A DNA stretch of 64,000 nt from Paracidovorax cattleyae (GTDB lineage Bacteria; Pseudomonadota; Gammaproteobacteria; Burkholderiales; Burkholderiaceae_C), in contig NZ_FNJL01000019.1 of NCBI RefSeq assembly GCF_900104515.1, forward strand, positions 1-64,000, read 5' to 3'. Under the pieces are notes generated by a model, which was not told the DNA's origin, did no database searches, and worked only from the letters and a program-made list of their open reading frames with translations. Within the stretch, counting starts at the first letter, position 1. The number at the start of each line of letters is the position of its first letter. The translations under genes were made by a program, and so were the position numbers. Positions 8,676 to 17,623 of the stretch are shown in pieces.

Positions 8676-9544
8676 CGGCAGGGCGTTTCAACCTCGCCTG
8701 CATGCGCGTGCTCGCGCGGCTGCCCCTGCCCGTGCTGCGCGCCTTGGGCTGGGTGCTGGGGCAGCTGACCTACGTGCTGGCCAAGCCGCGGCGCAAGGTG
8801 GCGCTGCGCAACCTGGAGCTGTGCTTTCCCCAGGCGAGTGCGGCGCAGCGGCGGGCATGGGCGCGCGAGACCTTCGTGCGCTTCTGCCAGGCCTGGCTGG
8901 ACCGCAGCTGGCTCTGGATGGCGCCGCAGCCGGTGGTGGAAAAGCGCCTGGAGATCCACGGCGCGCTCGATGAACTGGACGGCGACACGCCCACCATCAT
9001 CCTGGCGCCGCATTTCCTGGGCATGGACGCCGCCGGAACCGCGCTCACGCTGCAGACCGACCGGGCATTCACCTCGATCTTCACGCCACACCCTGATCCG
9101 GACATCGACGCCTGGCTGTTCGCCGGCCGCCAGCGCTTCGGCAACGTGCGCATGCTCAACCGGGCCGACGGCGTCAAGCCGATCCTGAGCGGACTGCGCA
9201 AGGGCGGGCTGCTCTACCTGCTGCCGGACATGGATTTCGGGCCCAACGATTCGCTGTTCGTGCCGTTCTACGGCATGTCGGCCGCCACCATCACCTCGCT
9301 GTCGCGCTTCGCGCGCCTGGGGCGGGCCAAGGTGGTGCCGCTCATCGGCCGCATCACGCCGCGCGGCTACCGCGCCGAGATGATGCCGGCCTGGCAGAAC
9401 TACCCCACCGACGATCTCGAGGCCGACACCGCCCGCATGAACCGCGAGCTGCAGCAGTGGATCGACACCATGCCTGGCCAGTACTACTGGGTGCACCGGC
9501 GCTTCAAGTCGCGCCCGCCGGGCGAGCCGCCGGTCTACGGATAG
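8672..9544 (+). CDS. lysophospholipid/lipid A acyltransferase (LpxL/HtrB-like), second copy
   Basis: A 290-residue paralogue of the preceding acyltransferase. It has canonical motif I (APHFLGMD, H-x4-D), the LLPDMDFGPNDSLFVPF block that binds the acyl donor, and the terminal YYWVHRRFKSRP. The start ATG at 8672 overlaps the upstream stop, giving a two-gene operon. Pairs like this in betaproteobacteria supply the two secondary acylations of lipid A. Which copy acts first cannot be told from sequence; this copy has the more canonical active site. Confidence 0.9.
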   Translation: MTAGRFNLACMRVLARLPLPVLRALGWVLGQLTYVLAKPRRKVALRNLELCFPQASAAQRRAWARETFVRFCQAWLDRSWLWMAPQPVVEKRLEIHGALDELDGDTPTIILAPHFLGMDAAGTALTLQTDRAFTSIFTPHPDPDIDAWLFAGRQRFGNVRMLNRADGVKPILSGLRKGGLLYLLPDMDFGPNDSLFVPFYGMSAATITSLSRFARLGRAKVVPLIGRITPRGYRAEMMPAWQNYPTDDLEADTARMNRELQQWIDTMPGQYYWVHRRFKSRPPGEPPVYG

Positions 9545-9601
9545 CCCGATCGATCAATCGACCGGCCAAGCTGCAGCGCCCGAGGCTGCGGCCCCGACCG
9601 G

Positions 9602-10540
9602 TCAAAGCGCTCGAGCCGAAGCGGAGGCATCTCCAAGGAATTCTCCGATCTCGTGCGCCACGCGCTCCGGCTGCTCGTGCACGATCCAGTGCGACGCGCC
9701 TGGCACGGTGCGCAACCGCAGCGACGGCACCCAGCGCTCCAGGCCATGGAGCAGGCCCGGCCGCAGCGCAGGATCATCCAGGCCCCAGACGACCAGCGTC
9801 GGCATGCCGATGGAGAGCATGGCGTCAGGCAGTTCGACTCCCGCCGCATGCGCCTCGCCCTCGCGCGGCGGGCGCAGCGGACTGGCGCGGTAGTAGTTGC
9901 ACGGGCCCGTGAGGCCTTCGTCCCAGGTGGCGCGGTAGCGGCCCTGCAGTTCGGGCGTGAGCCAACCTGGCGCGCTGCCGTCCGGGCGGCCGAAGAAGCC
10001 GAAGAGCCGGCGGTAGCCGTCCTCCGCCAGCAGCGTCTCGGCGTCCGGCCGGCAGAGGAAATGCATGTACTCGCTCGCCTGCTGCTGCTCGGGGCTCTGC
10101 CGCAGTTCCCGCAGGAAGGTACCGGGGTGGGGCGAATTCACGATCACCAGGCGTTCCAGCAGGTCGGGCCGCTGGTTGGCCAGGTTCCATGCCACCGCGC
10201 CGCCCCAGTCGTGCGCGATGAGCGCCGCGAGCCGGCCGCCCGCATCCACCGGGCCGCATTCGGCCTCGATCAGCGCCACCAGGTCCTGCACCAAGTGCTT
10301 GGCACGGTACGACTCCACGGCCTGCGGGCTGCTGGAGGGCGCGAAACCGCGCAGGAAGGGCGCCACGCAGCGGTAGCCGCCGTTCTCGGGGCGCGAGAAA
10401 TGCTCCAGCATCCCGTCCCAGATGAAGGCACCTTCCGGGAATCCGTGGAGGAAGGCCAGGACCGGTCGCCCTGGCGCGCCGCGGTTGCGGCAGTGCAGGG
10501 TGATGCCGTGGGGCAGCGGATGGAGCGTGGTGTCGGTCAT
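9602..10540 (-). CDS. alpha/beta hydrolase, epoxide hydrolase/dehalogenase-like
   Basis: A 312-residue cytosolic alpha/beta hydrolase. It has HGFPEGAFIW (oxyanion loop), the nucleophile Asp in AHDWGGAVAWN, CNYYRASP with a Tyr typical of the epoxide hydrolase cap, WGLDDPALRP for the acid, and the catalytic His in GASHWIVHEQPE. An Asp nucleophile rather than Ser points to epoxide hydrolase or haloacetate dehalogenase chemistry. The substrate is unknown. The start MTDTTLHPLP is chosen over an upstream in-frame start. It is 49 bases downstream of engB on the same strand. Confidence 0.85.
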   Translation of the reverse strand: MTDTTLHPLPHGITLHCRNRGAPGRPVLAFLHGFPEGAFIWDGMLEHFSRPENGGYRCVAPFLRGFAPSSSPQAVESYRAKHLVQDLVALIEAECGPVDAGGRLAALIAHDWGGAVAWNLANQRPDLLERLVIVNSPHPGTFLRELRQSPEQQQASEYMHFLCRPDAETLLAEDGYRRLFGFFGRPDGSAPGWLTPELQGRYRATWDEGLTGPCNYYRASPLRPPREGEAHAAGVELPDAMLSIGMPTLVVWGLDDPALRPGLLHGLERWVPSLRLRTVPGASHWIVHEQPERVAHEIGEFLGDASASARAL

Positions 10541-10589
10541 GTGCGCGGCGGTCCGTGGGGCCACCCGCGCGGATCGTCCACGCGGGTCG

Positions 10590-11351
10590 TCAGGGGGCTG
10601 GGGAATCCTCGGGGCCGGGCGCGGGAGCGTCGGGCGGCTGCGGGCCCTCCTGCGGCCCGTCCGCTGCGGCCGGCGTCGCGCCCAGGGGGTGCGACCATTG
10701 CCACAGCAGTTGCGCGACCTCGTCCACGCCCTGCTTCTTGAGGGCGGAGAACATCTTCACCTCCCCGCCGCCCGCCTGCAGTCGCGTGATGGACAGCACC
10801 TTGGCCTGCTCGGCGCGCGTGAGCTTGTCGGCCTTGGTGAGCAGCACCAGGAACTTCAGTCCGGCCTCGACGCGGGGCCGCACGGCTTCCAGCAGCGCCT
10901 CGTCCAGCTCGGTCAGGCCCAGGCGCGGGTCGCACAGCAGCACGATGCCCGTGAGGCCCTTGCGGCTCACGAGGTAGTTCACCATCACCTGCTGCCAGCG
11001 CTGCTTGTCCGAGCGCGACACGGCGGCGTAACCGTACCCCGGCAGGTCGGCCAGCACCGCGTCGGTCACGTTCTGCCGGCCGAGCGCGAACAGGTTGATG
11101 TGCTGCGTGCGTCCGGGCTTCTTCGAGGCGAACGCGAGCTGCTTTTGCTGCGTCAGCGTGTTGATGCAGGTGGACTTGCCGGCGTTGGAGCGTCCGACGA
11201 AAGCGATTTCGGGAACGTCGATGGGCGGCAGGTGGTGCAGCTGCGCGGCGGTGGTGAGGAAGCGGGCCGTGTGCATCCATCCCACGGCGACCTTGGCGTC
11301 GGGTGCGGGCGGAAGCGGGCCAGCAACTGGCGCATGTGATGTAGTCGTCAT
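10590..11351 (-). CDS. engB: ribosome biogenesis GTPase YihA/YsxC
   Basis: A 253-residue small GTPase needed for large ribosomal subunit assembly. It shows G1 at 53-60 (GRSNAGKS), G2 in GRTQHINLF, G3 DLPGYGYA and G4 LTKADKL, in the EngB order. The last 40 or so residues are an Ala/Pro/Gly-rich tail, longer than in E. coli and probably disordered. The start is close to and divergent from the cytochrome c4 gene, the usual neighbour in this lineage. Confidence 0.95.
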   Translation of the reverse strand: MTTTSHAPVAGPLPPAPDAKVAVGWMHTARFLTTAAQLHHLPPIDVPEIAFVGRSNAGKSTCINTLTQQKQLAFASKKPGRTQHINLFALGRQNVTDAVLADLPGYGYAAVSRSDKQRWQQVMVNYLVSRKGLTGIVLLCDPRLGLTELDEALLEAVRPRVEAGLKFLVLLTKADKLTRAEQAKVLSITRLQAGGGEVKMFSALKKQGVDEVAQLLWQWSHPLGATPAAADGPQEGPQPPDAPAPGPEDSPAP

Positions 11352-11444
11352 AAATGGGGGTTAGCAGGGAGACGCCCGCGAAGGGGCGCATTGTAAGATT
11401 GACGGGCTCTGCGGCCCTCCTTCTACAACACAGAACCCCCCGAT

Positions 11445-12083
11445 ATGAAGAAACTGCTTGCTCCCATGCTGATGGCTGCCGCGCTGGCGGTTGCCGCGTT
11501 CCCGGCCTCGGCCCAGGCACCCGCGGCGGGACAGAAGGCGGGCAAGCCGGACCCGGCCAAGGGCGAAGCCAGCTTCGCCGCGGTGTGCGCGGCCTGCCAT
11601 GCGGCGGACGGCAACTCCACCATCGTGGCCAATCCCAAGCTGGCGCAGCAGCACCCCGAATACCTCGTCAAGCAGTTGCAGGAGTTCAAATCCGGCAAGC
11701 GCAGCGACCCGGTGATGCAGGGCATCGCCGCCACGTTGTCGGAAGACGACATGCGCAACATCGCCTGGTGGGCGGCCGGCAAGCAGGCCAAGCCCGGCTT
11801 CGCCAAGGACAAGGACCTGGTCGCCCTGGGCGAGCGGATCTACCGCGGCGGCATCGCCGACCGCAACATCGCCGCCTGTGCGGGCTGCCACAGCCCCAAC
11901 GGCGCCGGCATTCCGGCCCAGTACCCGCGCCTGTCGGGCCAGCACGCCGACTACACCGCCAAGCAGCTCGCTGCCTTCCGTGAGGGCAAGCGCGCCAACA
12001 GCGTGCAGATGACCCAGGTCGCCGCCAAGCTCAACGACCGCGAGATCCGCGCCGTGGCGGACTACATCGCCGGCCTGCGCTGA
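11445..12083 (+). CDS. dihaem cytochrome c4
   Basis: A 212-residue periplasmic electron carrier. It has a signal peptide (MKKLLAPMLMAAALAVAAFPASA, cut near 23) and two haem sites, CAACH at 48-52 and CAGCH at 145-149. The two halves repeat each other, including GKGE/LGER and the later Met ligand regions (PVMQGIAATLS and VQMTQVAAKLN). Cytochrome c4 passes electrons from the bc1 complex to cytochrome oxidases. The cytochrome c assembly genes lie directly downstream. A terminator follows at 12208-12244. Confidence 0.95.
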   Translation: MKKLLAPMLMAAALAVAAFPASAQAPAAGQKAGKPDPAKGEASFAAVCAACHAADGNSTIVANPKLAQQHPEYLVKQLQEFKSGKRSDPVMQGIAATLSEDDMRNIAWWAAGKQAKPGFAKDKDLVALGERIYRGGIADRNIAACAGCHSPNGAGIPAQYPRLSGQHADYTAKQLAAFREGKRANSVQMTQVAAKLNDREIRAVADYIAGLR

Positions 12084-12132
12084 ACCCTTTACCTCCCCGC
12101 GCATCCTGCGGGAATCCCGGGAGCCCCGGCGC

Positions 12133-12146
12133 TTGATTTGCGTCAA
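12133..12146 (+). promoter_or_regulatory. probable FNR/ANR-type site upstream of resB
   Basis: TTGATTTGCGTCAA differs from the FNR consensus TTGAT-N4-ATCAA at one base. A hexamer GATAAT at 12189-12194 lies about 52 bases downstream of the site centre, the geometry of a class I FNR promoter (site at about -61.5). The predicted transcript would begin near 12201, immediately before a terminator hairpin. Confidence 0.5.
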
Positions 12147-12207
12147 AATCCCCCCGGTTGGCCGCCCGGCCTTCCGGAACCTGCCGCCGATAATCACACC
12201 CAAGACG

Positions 12208-12244
12208 GGCGGGCCCATCTGAACGGATGGCCCGCCTTTTTTGT
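12208..12244 (+). terminator. intrinsic terminator between cytochrome c4 and resB
   Basis: GGCGGGCCCATC pairs with GATGGCCCGCC, an 11-base-pair stem with one bulged C and a short loop, followed by a run of six T. It most simply ends the cytochrome c4 transcript. Because the FNR-like site and a -10 box lie just before it, it could also act as an attenuator or end a very short RNA. Confidence 0.85.
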
Positions 12245-12308
12245 TTTCAGGGTCCCGCCGCTTCCAGCCGACCCCGCTCGCCGCACGCTTTTTCGCCTGT
12301 CCGTTTCC

Positions 12309-14501
12309 ATGTCCGACACCGTCCACGGCCATCCGCATCCGTCCCGCACCGCGCCCGCGCGGGCCCTGGTCGAGCTGCTGTCGTCCATGCGTTTCGCGAT
12401 CTCGCTGCTCACGGTGATCTGCATCGCCTCGGTGATCGGCACCGTGCTCAAGCAGCACGAGCCCGCGGCGAACTACGTGAACCAGTTCGGACCCTTCTGG
12501 GCCGAGCTGTTCCTGGCGCTGCGGCTGAACGCCGTTTACAGCGCCTGGTGGTTCCTGCTGATCCTCGCCTTCCTGGTGACCAGCACCTCCCTGTGCATCG
12601 CCCGCAACGGGCCGCGCTACCTCGCCGACCTGCGCAGCTACAAGGAAAACATCCGGGAGCAGAGCCTGGAGGCCTTCCGCCACCGTGCGCACGCGGCGCT
12701 CGGCGCCGAGACGCCGGAGGCCGCGGCGCGGCGTATCGGGGGGCTGCTGGCCGGTGGCGGCTGGAAGGTTCGCCTGCAGCAGCGCGACACCGCCGCCGGG
12801 CCGGGCACGGGATGGATGGTGGCCGCCAAGGCCGGGGCCGCCAACAAGATCGGCTATATCGCCGCGCACAGCGCCATCGTGCTTATCTGCCTGGGTGGGC
12901 TGCTGGACGGAGACCTGATCGTGCGCGCCCAGATGTGGCTGGGGGGCAAGACGCCGTACACCGGTGGGGGGATGGTTTCCGAGGTGGGGGCGGAACACCG
13001 GCTCTCCGAGCGCAATCCCACCTTCCGGGGCAATCTGTTCGTGGCCGAAGGCACCCAGTCCGGCACGGCGATCCTGAACCAGTCCGACGGCGTGCTGCTC
13101 CAGGAGCTGCCGTTTTCCATCGAGCTGAAGAAATTCATCGTGGAGCACTACTCCACGGGCATGCCCAAGCTGTTCGCGAGCGAGATCGTCATCCATGACC
13201 GTGCCACGGGCGAATCCGTGCCCGCCCGCGTGGAAGTGAACCATCCCGCCAGCTACCGGGGCATCGAGATCTACCAGTCGAGCTTCGATGATGGCGGCTC
13301 ACTGCTCAAGCTGCGGGCCGTGCCCATGGCCCCGGGCGTACGGCCGTTCGAGGTGGATGGAACCGTGGGCGGCTCCACGCGCATCGAGCGCGCGGGCACG
13401 GGGGAGCAGGGCACGGATGCCGCGCAGGCCCTCACGCTGGAGTTCACGGGGCTGCGCACCATCAACGTCGAGAACTTCGGCGCCGGGGCCGGTGGCTCCG
13501 GTGCGGACGTGCGCAAGGTGGACCTGCGGCATTCCATCGAATCGCGCCTCGGGGCGGGCAACAAGACGTCCACGCCCAAGGAGTTGCGCAACGTGGGCCC
13601 GAGCGTCACCTACAAGCTGCGCGACGCCGCGGGCCAGGCGCGCGAATTCCACAACTACATGCTGCCGGTGGACACCGGCGACGGCCAGCCGGTGTTCCTG
13701 CTGGGCGTGCGGGAGACCCCGGCCGATCCCTTTCGGTTCCTGCGCGTGCCGGTCGATGACCAGGGCCGCATGGACGGCTTCCTGCGCATGCGCATGGCAC
13801 TGGCCGACCCCGCACTCCGCGAGCAGGCGGTGCGGCGCTACGTGGCCCATGCGGTGGACGGTTCCCGTCCCGAGCTGGCCGGTCAACTGGCCCAGTCCAC
13901 GCTGCGCGCACTGTCGATCTTCGCCGGCGCGGCGGAGCCCGGCAAGTCCGCCGCGGGCCAGCCCCCGCGCGGAGGGCTGCAGGCCATCTCGGAATTCATG
14001 GAGGCGAACGTGCCGCCCGCCGAGCGCGAGCGGGCCGGCGAGGTGCTGATCCGCATCCTGAATGGAGCGCTGTTCGAGCTCGCCCAGCTGACGCGCGAGC
14101 GCGCGGGCCTCGCGCCCCTGCCGCAGGATGAGGCCACCCGCGCCTTCATGACGCAGGCCGTGCTGTCGCTCAGCGATGCCCAGGCCTATCCAGCGCCGAT
14201 GGCGTTCGAACTGGCGGATTTCAAGCAGGTGCAGGCCAGCGTGTTCCAGGTGGCGCGCGCTCCGGGCAAGAACGTGGTGTACCTGGGCTGCGCGCTGCTG
14301 ATCCTGGGTGTGTTCGCGATGCTCTACGTGCGCGAGCGGCGCGTGTGGGTGTGGCTGGCGCCGGCCGGGAGCGGCGAGGGGGCCGACGCCACCATGGCCC
14401 TGTCCACCAACCGCAAGACCCTGGACGGCGACCGCGAATTCGCCCGGCTCACCGAGAAACTCATCGGGGCCCGGCCCCACCACGGAGGCATCACCGCATG
14501 A
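12309..14501 (+). CDS. resB: cytochrome c biogenesis protein ResB (system II)
   Basis: A 730-residue membrane protein of the system II cytochrome c synthetase. Membrane segments lie near 38-55, 78-98, 180-200 and just before the C-terminal RERRVWVW, with a large periplasmic domain between the last two. The start MSDTVHGHPHP is chosen because membrane topology and family length begin there. It is coupled to ccsA by an ATGA overlap; the two proteins move haem across the membrane and attach it to apocytochrome. The cytochrome c4 gene upstream is a natural client. Confidence 0.93.
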   Translation: MSDTVHGHPHPSRTAPARALVELLSSMRFAISLLTVICIASVIGTVLKQHEPAANYVNQFGPFWAELFLALRLNAVYSAWWFLLILAFLVTSTSLCIARNGPRYLADLRSYKENIREQSLEAFRHRAHAALGAETPEAAARRIGGLLAGGGWKVRLQQRDTAAGPGTGWMVAAKAGAANKIGYIAAHSAIVLICLGGLLDGDLIVRAQMWLGGKTPYTGGGMVSEVGAEHRLSERNPTFRGNLFVAEGTQSGTAILNQSDGVLLQELPFSIELKKFIVEHYSTGMPKLFASEIVIHDRATGESVPARVEVNHPASYRGIEIYQSSFDDGGSLLKLRAVPMAPGVRPFEVDGTVGGSTRIERAGTGEQGTDAAQALTLEFTGLRTINVENFGAGAGGSGADVRKVDLRHSIESRLGAGNKTSTPKELRNVGPSVTYKLRDAAGQAREFHNYMLPVDTGDGQPVFLLGVRETPADPFRFLRVPVDDQGRMDGFLRMRMALADPALREQAVRRYVAHAVDGSRPELAGQLAQSTLRALSIFAGAAEPGKSAAGQPPRGGLQAISEFMEANVPPAERERAGEVLIRILNGALFELAQLTRERAGLAPLPQDEATRAFMTQAVLSLSDAQAYPAPMAFELADFKQVQASVFQVARAPGKNVVYLGCALLILGVFAMLYVRERRVWVWLAPAGSGEGADATMALSTNRKTLDGDREFARLTEKLIGARPHHGGITA

Positions 14502-15832
14502 ACACGGCGACCACCACCATCACCCTGAGCGAAGGCTATTTCGCGCGCCGCAGCTGGTTCGACTGGCTGTTCGCGGCCATCGTGGCGGCAGGCGGCCTCT
14601 ATGCCCTGCAGCGCTACGGTGCCTTCATGGACGTGTACGAGAAGGGCATCCTGCTCTGCGCCATCCCCTGCACCACCTGGCTGGGCTGGTTCTGGCGGCC
14701 GCTGCGCACGCTGATGCTGGCGGTGGCGGCGTTCGCTTTGCTGGCCATCGGCCTCTACCAGCAGGACGGCGCGGGCAGCCTCGCGCGGGCCGACACCGTG
14801 TTCGGGCTCAAGTACTTCCTCTCCAGCCAGTCCGCCATCCTCTGGATGAGCATGCTGTTCTTCATCAGCACGGTCTTCTACTGGCTGGGCATGTTCGCCC
14901 GCGGCGAGCGCGGCACGCTCTACCTGCTGGGTTCACGCATCGCCTGGGTGGCGATCGCCATGGCACTGATCGGCACGATGGTGCGCTGGTACGAGAGCTA
15001 CCTCATCGGTCCGGACATCGGCCACATCCCCGTGAGCAATCTCTACGAGGTCTTCGTGCTCTTCTGCTGGATGACGGCCGCGTTCTACCTCTATTACGAG
15101 GAGCAGTACGCGACGCGGGCGCTCGGCGGCTTCGTCATGCTGGTGGTCAGCGCGGCCGTGGGCTTCCTGCTCTGGTACACCGTCGTGCGGGAGGCCCACG
15201 AGATCCAGCCGCTGGTGCCGGCCTTGAAGAGCTGGTGGATGAAGCTGCACGTGCCCGCCAACTTCATCGGCTACGGCACCTTCGCGCTCGCCGCCATGGT
15301 GGCCTTCGCCTACCTCATCAAGCAGCAGGCCGGCGAGACGCGCTGGTGGCGGCTCGCGCCGCTGTGGATGCTCGGCGTGGTGCTGTGCTTCGAGCCCATC
15401 GTGTTCCGCCAGGGCGCGGCGGAGAACGGCGGCAGCTACTGGATGGTGTATTTCGGCATCTCCGCGCTCATCGTCGCCGGCATCCTGCTGGGCCGCCGGC
15501 GCATTGCCGAGCGTCTGCCGTCCTTCGAGGTGCTCGACGACGTGATGTACAAGGCCATCGCGGTGGGCTTCGCCTTCTTCACCATCGCCACTGTGCTGGG
15601 CGCGCTTTGGGCGGCCGAAGCCTGGGGCGGCTACTGGAGCTGGGACCCCAAGGAAACCTGGGCGCTCATCGTCTGGCTCAACTACGCGGCCTGGCTGCAC
15701 ATGCGGCTGATGAAGGGGCTGCGCGGCACGGTGTCGGCATGGTGGGCGCTGGTGGGCCTGGGGGTCACCACCTTCGCGTTCCTGGGCGTCAACATGTGGC
15801 TGTCGGGCCTGCACAGCTATGGAACGTTGTAA
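14498..15832 (+). CDS. ccsA: cytochrome c biogenesis protein CcsA/CcsB, haem-handling subunit (system II)
   Basis: A 444-residue polytopic membrane protein with at least eight hydrophobic helices. It carries the Trp-rich WWD haem-binding motif, read here as WGGYWSWDPKETWALIVWLNYAAWLH near residue 380. Conserved His residues flank the motif, as in the haem handling protein family. The start MNTATTTITL overlaps the resB stop by four bases; an earlier in-frame start would run through resB. Together with ResB it forms the complete system II synthetase. Confidence 0.95.
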   Translation: MNTATTTITLSEGYFARRSWFDWLFAAIVAAGGLYALQRYGAFMDVYEKGILLCAIPCTTWLGWFWRPLRTLMLAVAAFALLAIGLYQQDGAGSLARADTVFGLKYFLSSQSAILWMSMLFFISTVFYWLGMFARGERGTLYLLGSRIAWVAIAMALIGTMVRWYESYLIGPDIGHIPVSNLYEVFVLFCWMTAAFYLYYEEQYATRALGGFVMLVVSAAVGFLLWYTVVREAHEIQPLVPALKSWWMKLHVPANFIGYGTFALAAMVAFAYLIKQQAGETRWWRLAPLWMLGVVLCFEPIVFRQGAAENGGSYWMVYFGISALIVAGILLGRRRIAERLPSFEVLDDVMYKAIAVGFAFFTIATVLGALWAAEAWGGYWSWDPKETWALIVWLNYAAWLHMRLMKGLRGTVSAWWALVGLGVTTFAFLGVNMWLSGLHSYGTL

Positions 15833-15911
15833 CGCGGGATGAATCCTTCGGAGGGTTCGGCGCGTACAACAGGGGTCTTTCCCCCAGTGCGCCCCCCACC
15901 GAGGACCATTC

Positions 15912-16907
15912 ATGCTCATCCGCAACCACGACGACGGCTTTCTCCACCCCGCCGGCAGCGAAATCACCCCCCGCGCGGTCTATGAGTGCCGCCGCAACCT
16001 CATGAAGCTGATGGCCGCGGGCGCCGCCGGTGCCGCCCTGACCACCTGGACCGGCCGCGAGGCCCTGGCCCAGACCGCCCGCCCGGGCAAGCTGGCGGCC
16101 CTGCCGTCGGTTCCCAGCAAGGTGGCAGGCGCCACCACCATCGAGAAGCTGACCGACTACAAGGACGCCAGCACCTACAACAACTTCTATGAATTCGGCG
16201 TGGACAAGAGCGATCCCGCCCGCAACGCCCACACCCTGAAGACCTCGCCCTGGACCGTCGAGGTCGAGGGCCTCGTCAACAAGCCCGGCAAGTTCGCCCT
16301 CGAGGACCTGCTCAAGCTCAGCCCCCAGGAGGAGCGCATCTACCGGCTGCGCTGCGTCGAGGGCTGGTCGATGGTCATTCCCTGGGTGGGCTATTCGCTG
16401 GCCGAACTCATCAAGCGCGTCGAGCCCCAGGGCAGCGCCAGGTACGTCGAGTTCGTGACTCTGGCCGACAAGAAGACCATGCCCTACGTGGACCGGCCCG
16501 TGCTCGACTGGCCCTACACGGAGGGCCTGCGCATGGACGAGGCAATGCACCCCCTGACCCTGCTCGCCTTCGGCATGTACGGCGAGGTCCTGCCCAACCA
16601 GAACGGCGCGCCCGTGCGCCTCGTGGTGCCCTGGAAGTACGGTTTCAAGAGCGCCAAGAGCCTCGTCAAGATCCGCTTCGTCGAGAAGGAGCCCGGCACG
16701 GCCTGGAACAAGGCGGCGAAGCAGGAGTACGGCTTCTACTCCAACGTGAATCCCAATGTGGACCATCCGCGCTGGAGCCAGGCGACGGAACGCCGCATCG
16801 GTGAGGACGGCCTGTTCGCCAAGAAGCGCAAGACGCTGATGTTCAACGGCTACGAAGCCCAGGTCGGCCAGCTCTACGCGGGCATGGACCTGAAGAAGTT
16901 CTACTGA
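15912..16907 (+). CDS. msrP: protein-methionine-sulfoxide reductase catalytic subunit MsrP
   Basis: A 331-residue molybdopterin enzyme of the periplasm that repairs oxidised methionines in envelope proteins. A twin-arginine signal is present (Arg27-Arg28 in [15 protein letters not shown], cut near residue 53). The Mo-ligand cysteine is Cys148 in [13 protein letters not shown], the family signature. The C-terminal region [17 protein letters not shown] is highly typical of YedY/MsrP. The next gene encodes the membrane partner MsrQ, which supplies electrons. Confidence 0.96.
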   Translation: MLIRNHDDGFLHPAGSEITPRAVYECRRNLMKLMAAGAAGAALTTWTGREALAQTARPGKLAALPSVPSKVAGATTIEKLTDYKDASTYNNFYEFGVDKSDPARNAHTLKTSPWTVEVEGLVNKPGKFALEDLLKLSPQEERIYRLRCVEGWSMVIPWVGYSLAELIKRVEPQGSARYVEFVTLADKKTMPYVDRPVLDWPYTEGLRMDEAMHPLTLLAFGMYGEVLPNQNGAPVRLVVPWKYGFKSAKSLVKIRFVEKEPGTAWNKAAKQEYGFYSNVNPNVDHPRWSQATERRIGEDGLFAKKRKTLMFNGYEAQVGQLYAGMDLKKFY

Positions 16908-16972
16908 CGCAACCGGGGTTCCGGCGGAGCCAGGCATGCGGCCTGCGCGCCGGCCCCCGGGCCGCCATTCCC

Positions 16973-17602
16973 ATGAACAAACTGCTGCTGCATCCTGCCG
17001 CGAAGCCGGCCGTCTTCGTGCTCTGCCTGTTGCCGTTCGCCTGGCTTTTCTACGGTGCCGCAACGGACCGGCTGGGCGCCAATGCCGCGGAGGTGATCAT
17101 CCGGTCCACGGGCGACTGGGCGCTCCGGGGCCTGTGCATCGCGCTCGCCGTGACGCCGCTGCGCGTCATCGCCGGGCTGCCGGCGCTCGCCCGCTACCGG
17201 CGCATGCTGGGACTGTTCACGTTCTTCTACGCACTGCTGCACCTCGTGGCCTATGCCTGGCTCGACCAGGGCCTGGACGTGCCCGGCATCCTGCGCGACA
17301 CCGCCCAGCGGCCGTTCATCCTCGTGGGCATGCTGGCCTTCCTCGTCCTGCTGGTGCTGGCGGCCACCTCCTTCCACCGCGCCATCCGCTGGCTGGGGGG
17401 GCGGCGCTGGCAGGCGCTGCACCGCACGGTGTATGCCGTGGCCGGCCTGGCGCTGCTGCATTTCTTCTGGATGCGGGCCGGCAAGAACCTTTTCGGGGAG
17501 GTGGCCGCCTATGCCGCCATCCTGGCCGCGCTGCTGGGCTGGCGGTTGGTGCGGGCGTTGTGGGGTGCACGCGCTGCCCGTGCGCGCGCGTCCGCAGCGT
17601 GA
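16973..17602 (+). CDS. msrQ: MsrPQ haem-binding membrane subunit MsrQ
   Basis: A 209-residue inner-membrane b-type haem protein with about six hydrophobic helices. It includes the ferric-reductase-like stretch RMLGLFTFFYALLHLVAYAW, with a haem-ligand His, and WQALHRTVYAVAGLALLHFFW with two more His. It passes electrons from the respiratory chain or a cytoplasmic flavin to MsrP. It lies 65 bases after msrP, so the two are probably one operon. Confidence 0.93.
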   Translation: MNKLLLHPAAKPAVFVLCLLPFAWLFYGAATDRLGANAAEVIIRSTGDWALRGLCIALAVTPLRVIAGLPALARYRRMLGLFTFFYALLHLVAYAWLDQGLDVPGILRDTAQRPFILVGMLAFLVLLVLAATSFHRAIRWLGGRRWQALHRTVYAVAGLALLHFFWMRAGKNLFGEVAAYAAILAALLGWRLVRALWGARAARARASAA

Positions 17603-17623
17603 CCTCCCGCGGGCGGTGCCGTG

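Noticed and set aside
11361-13244. A 627-codon minus-strand frame opposite cytochrome c4 and resB
   Set aside because: Both plus-strand genes are unmistakable by haem motifs and membrane pattern; this is a shadow.
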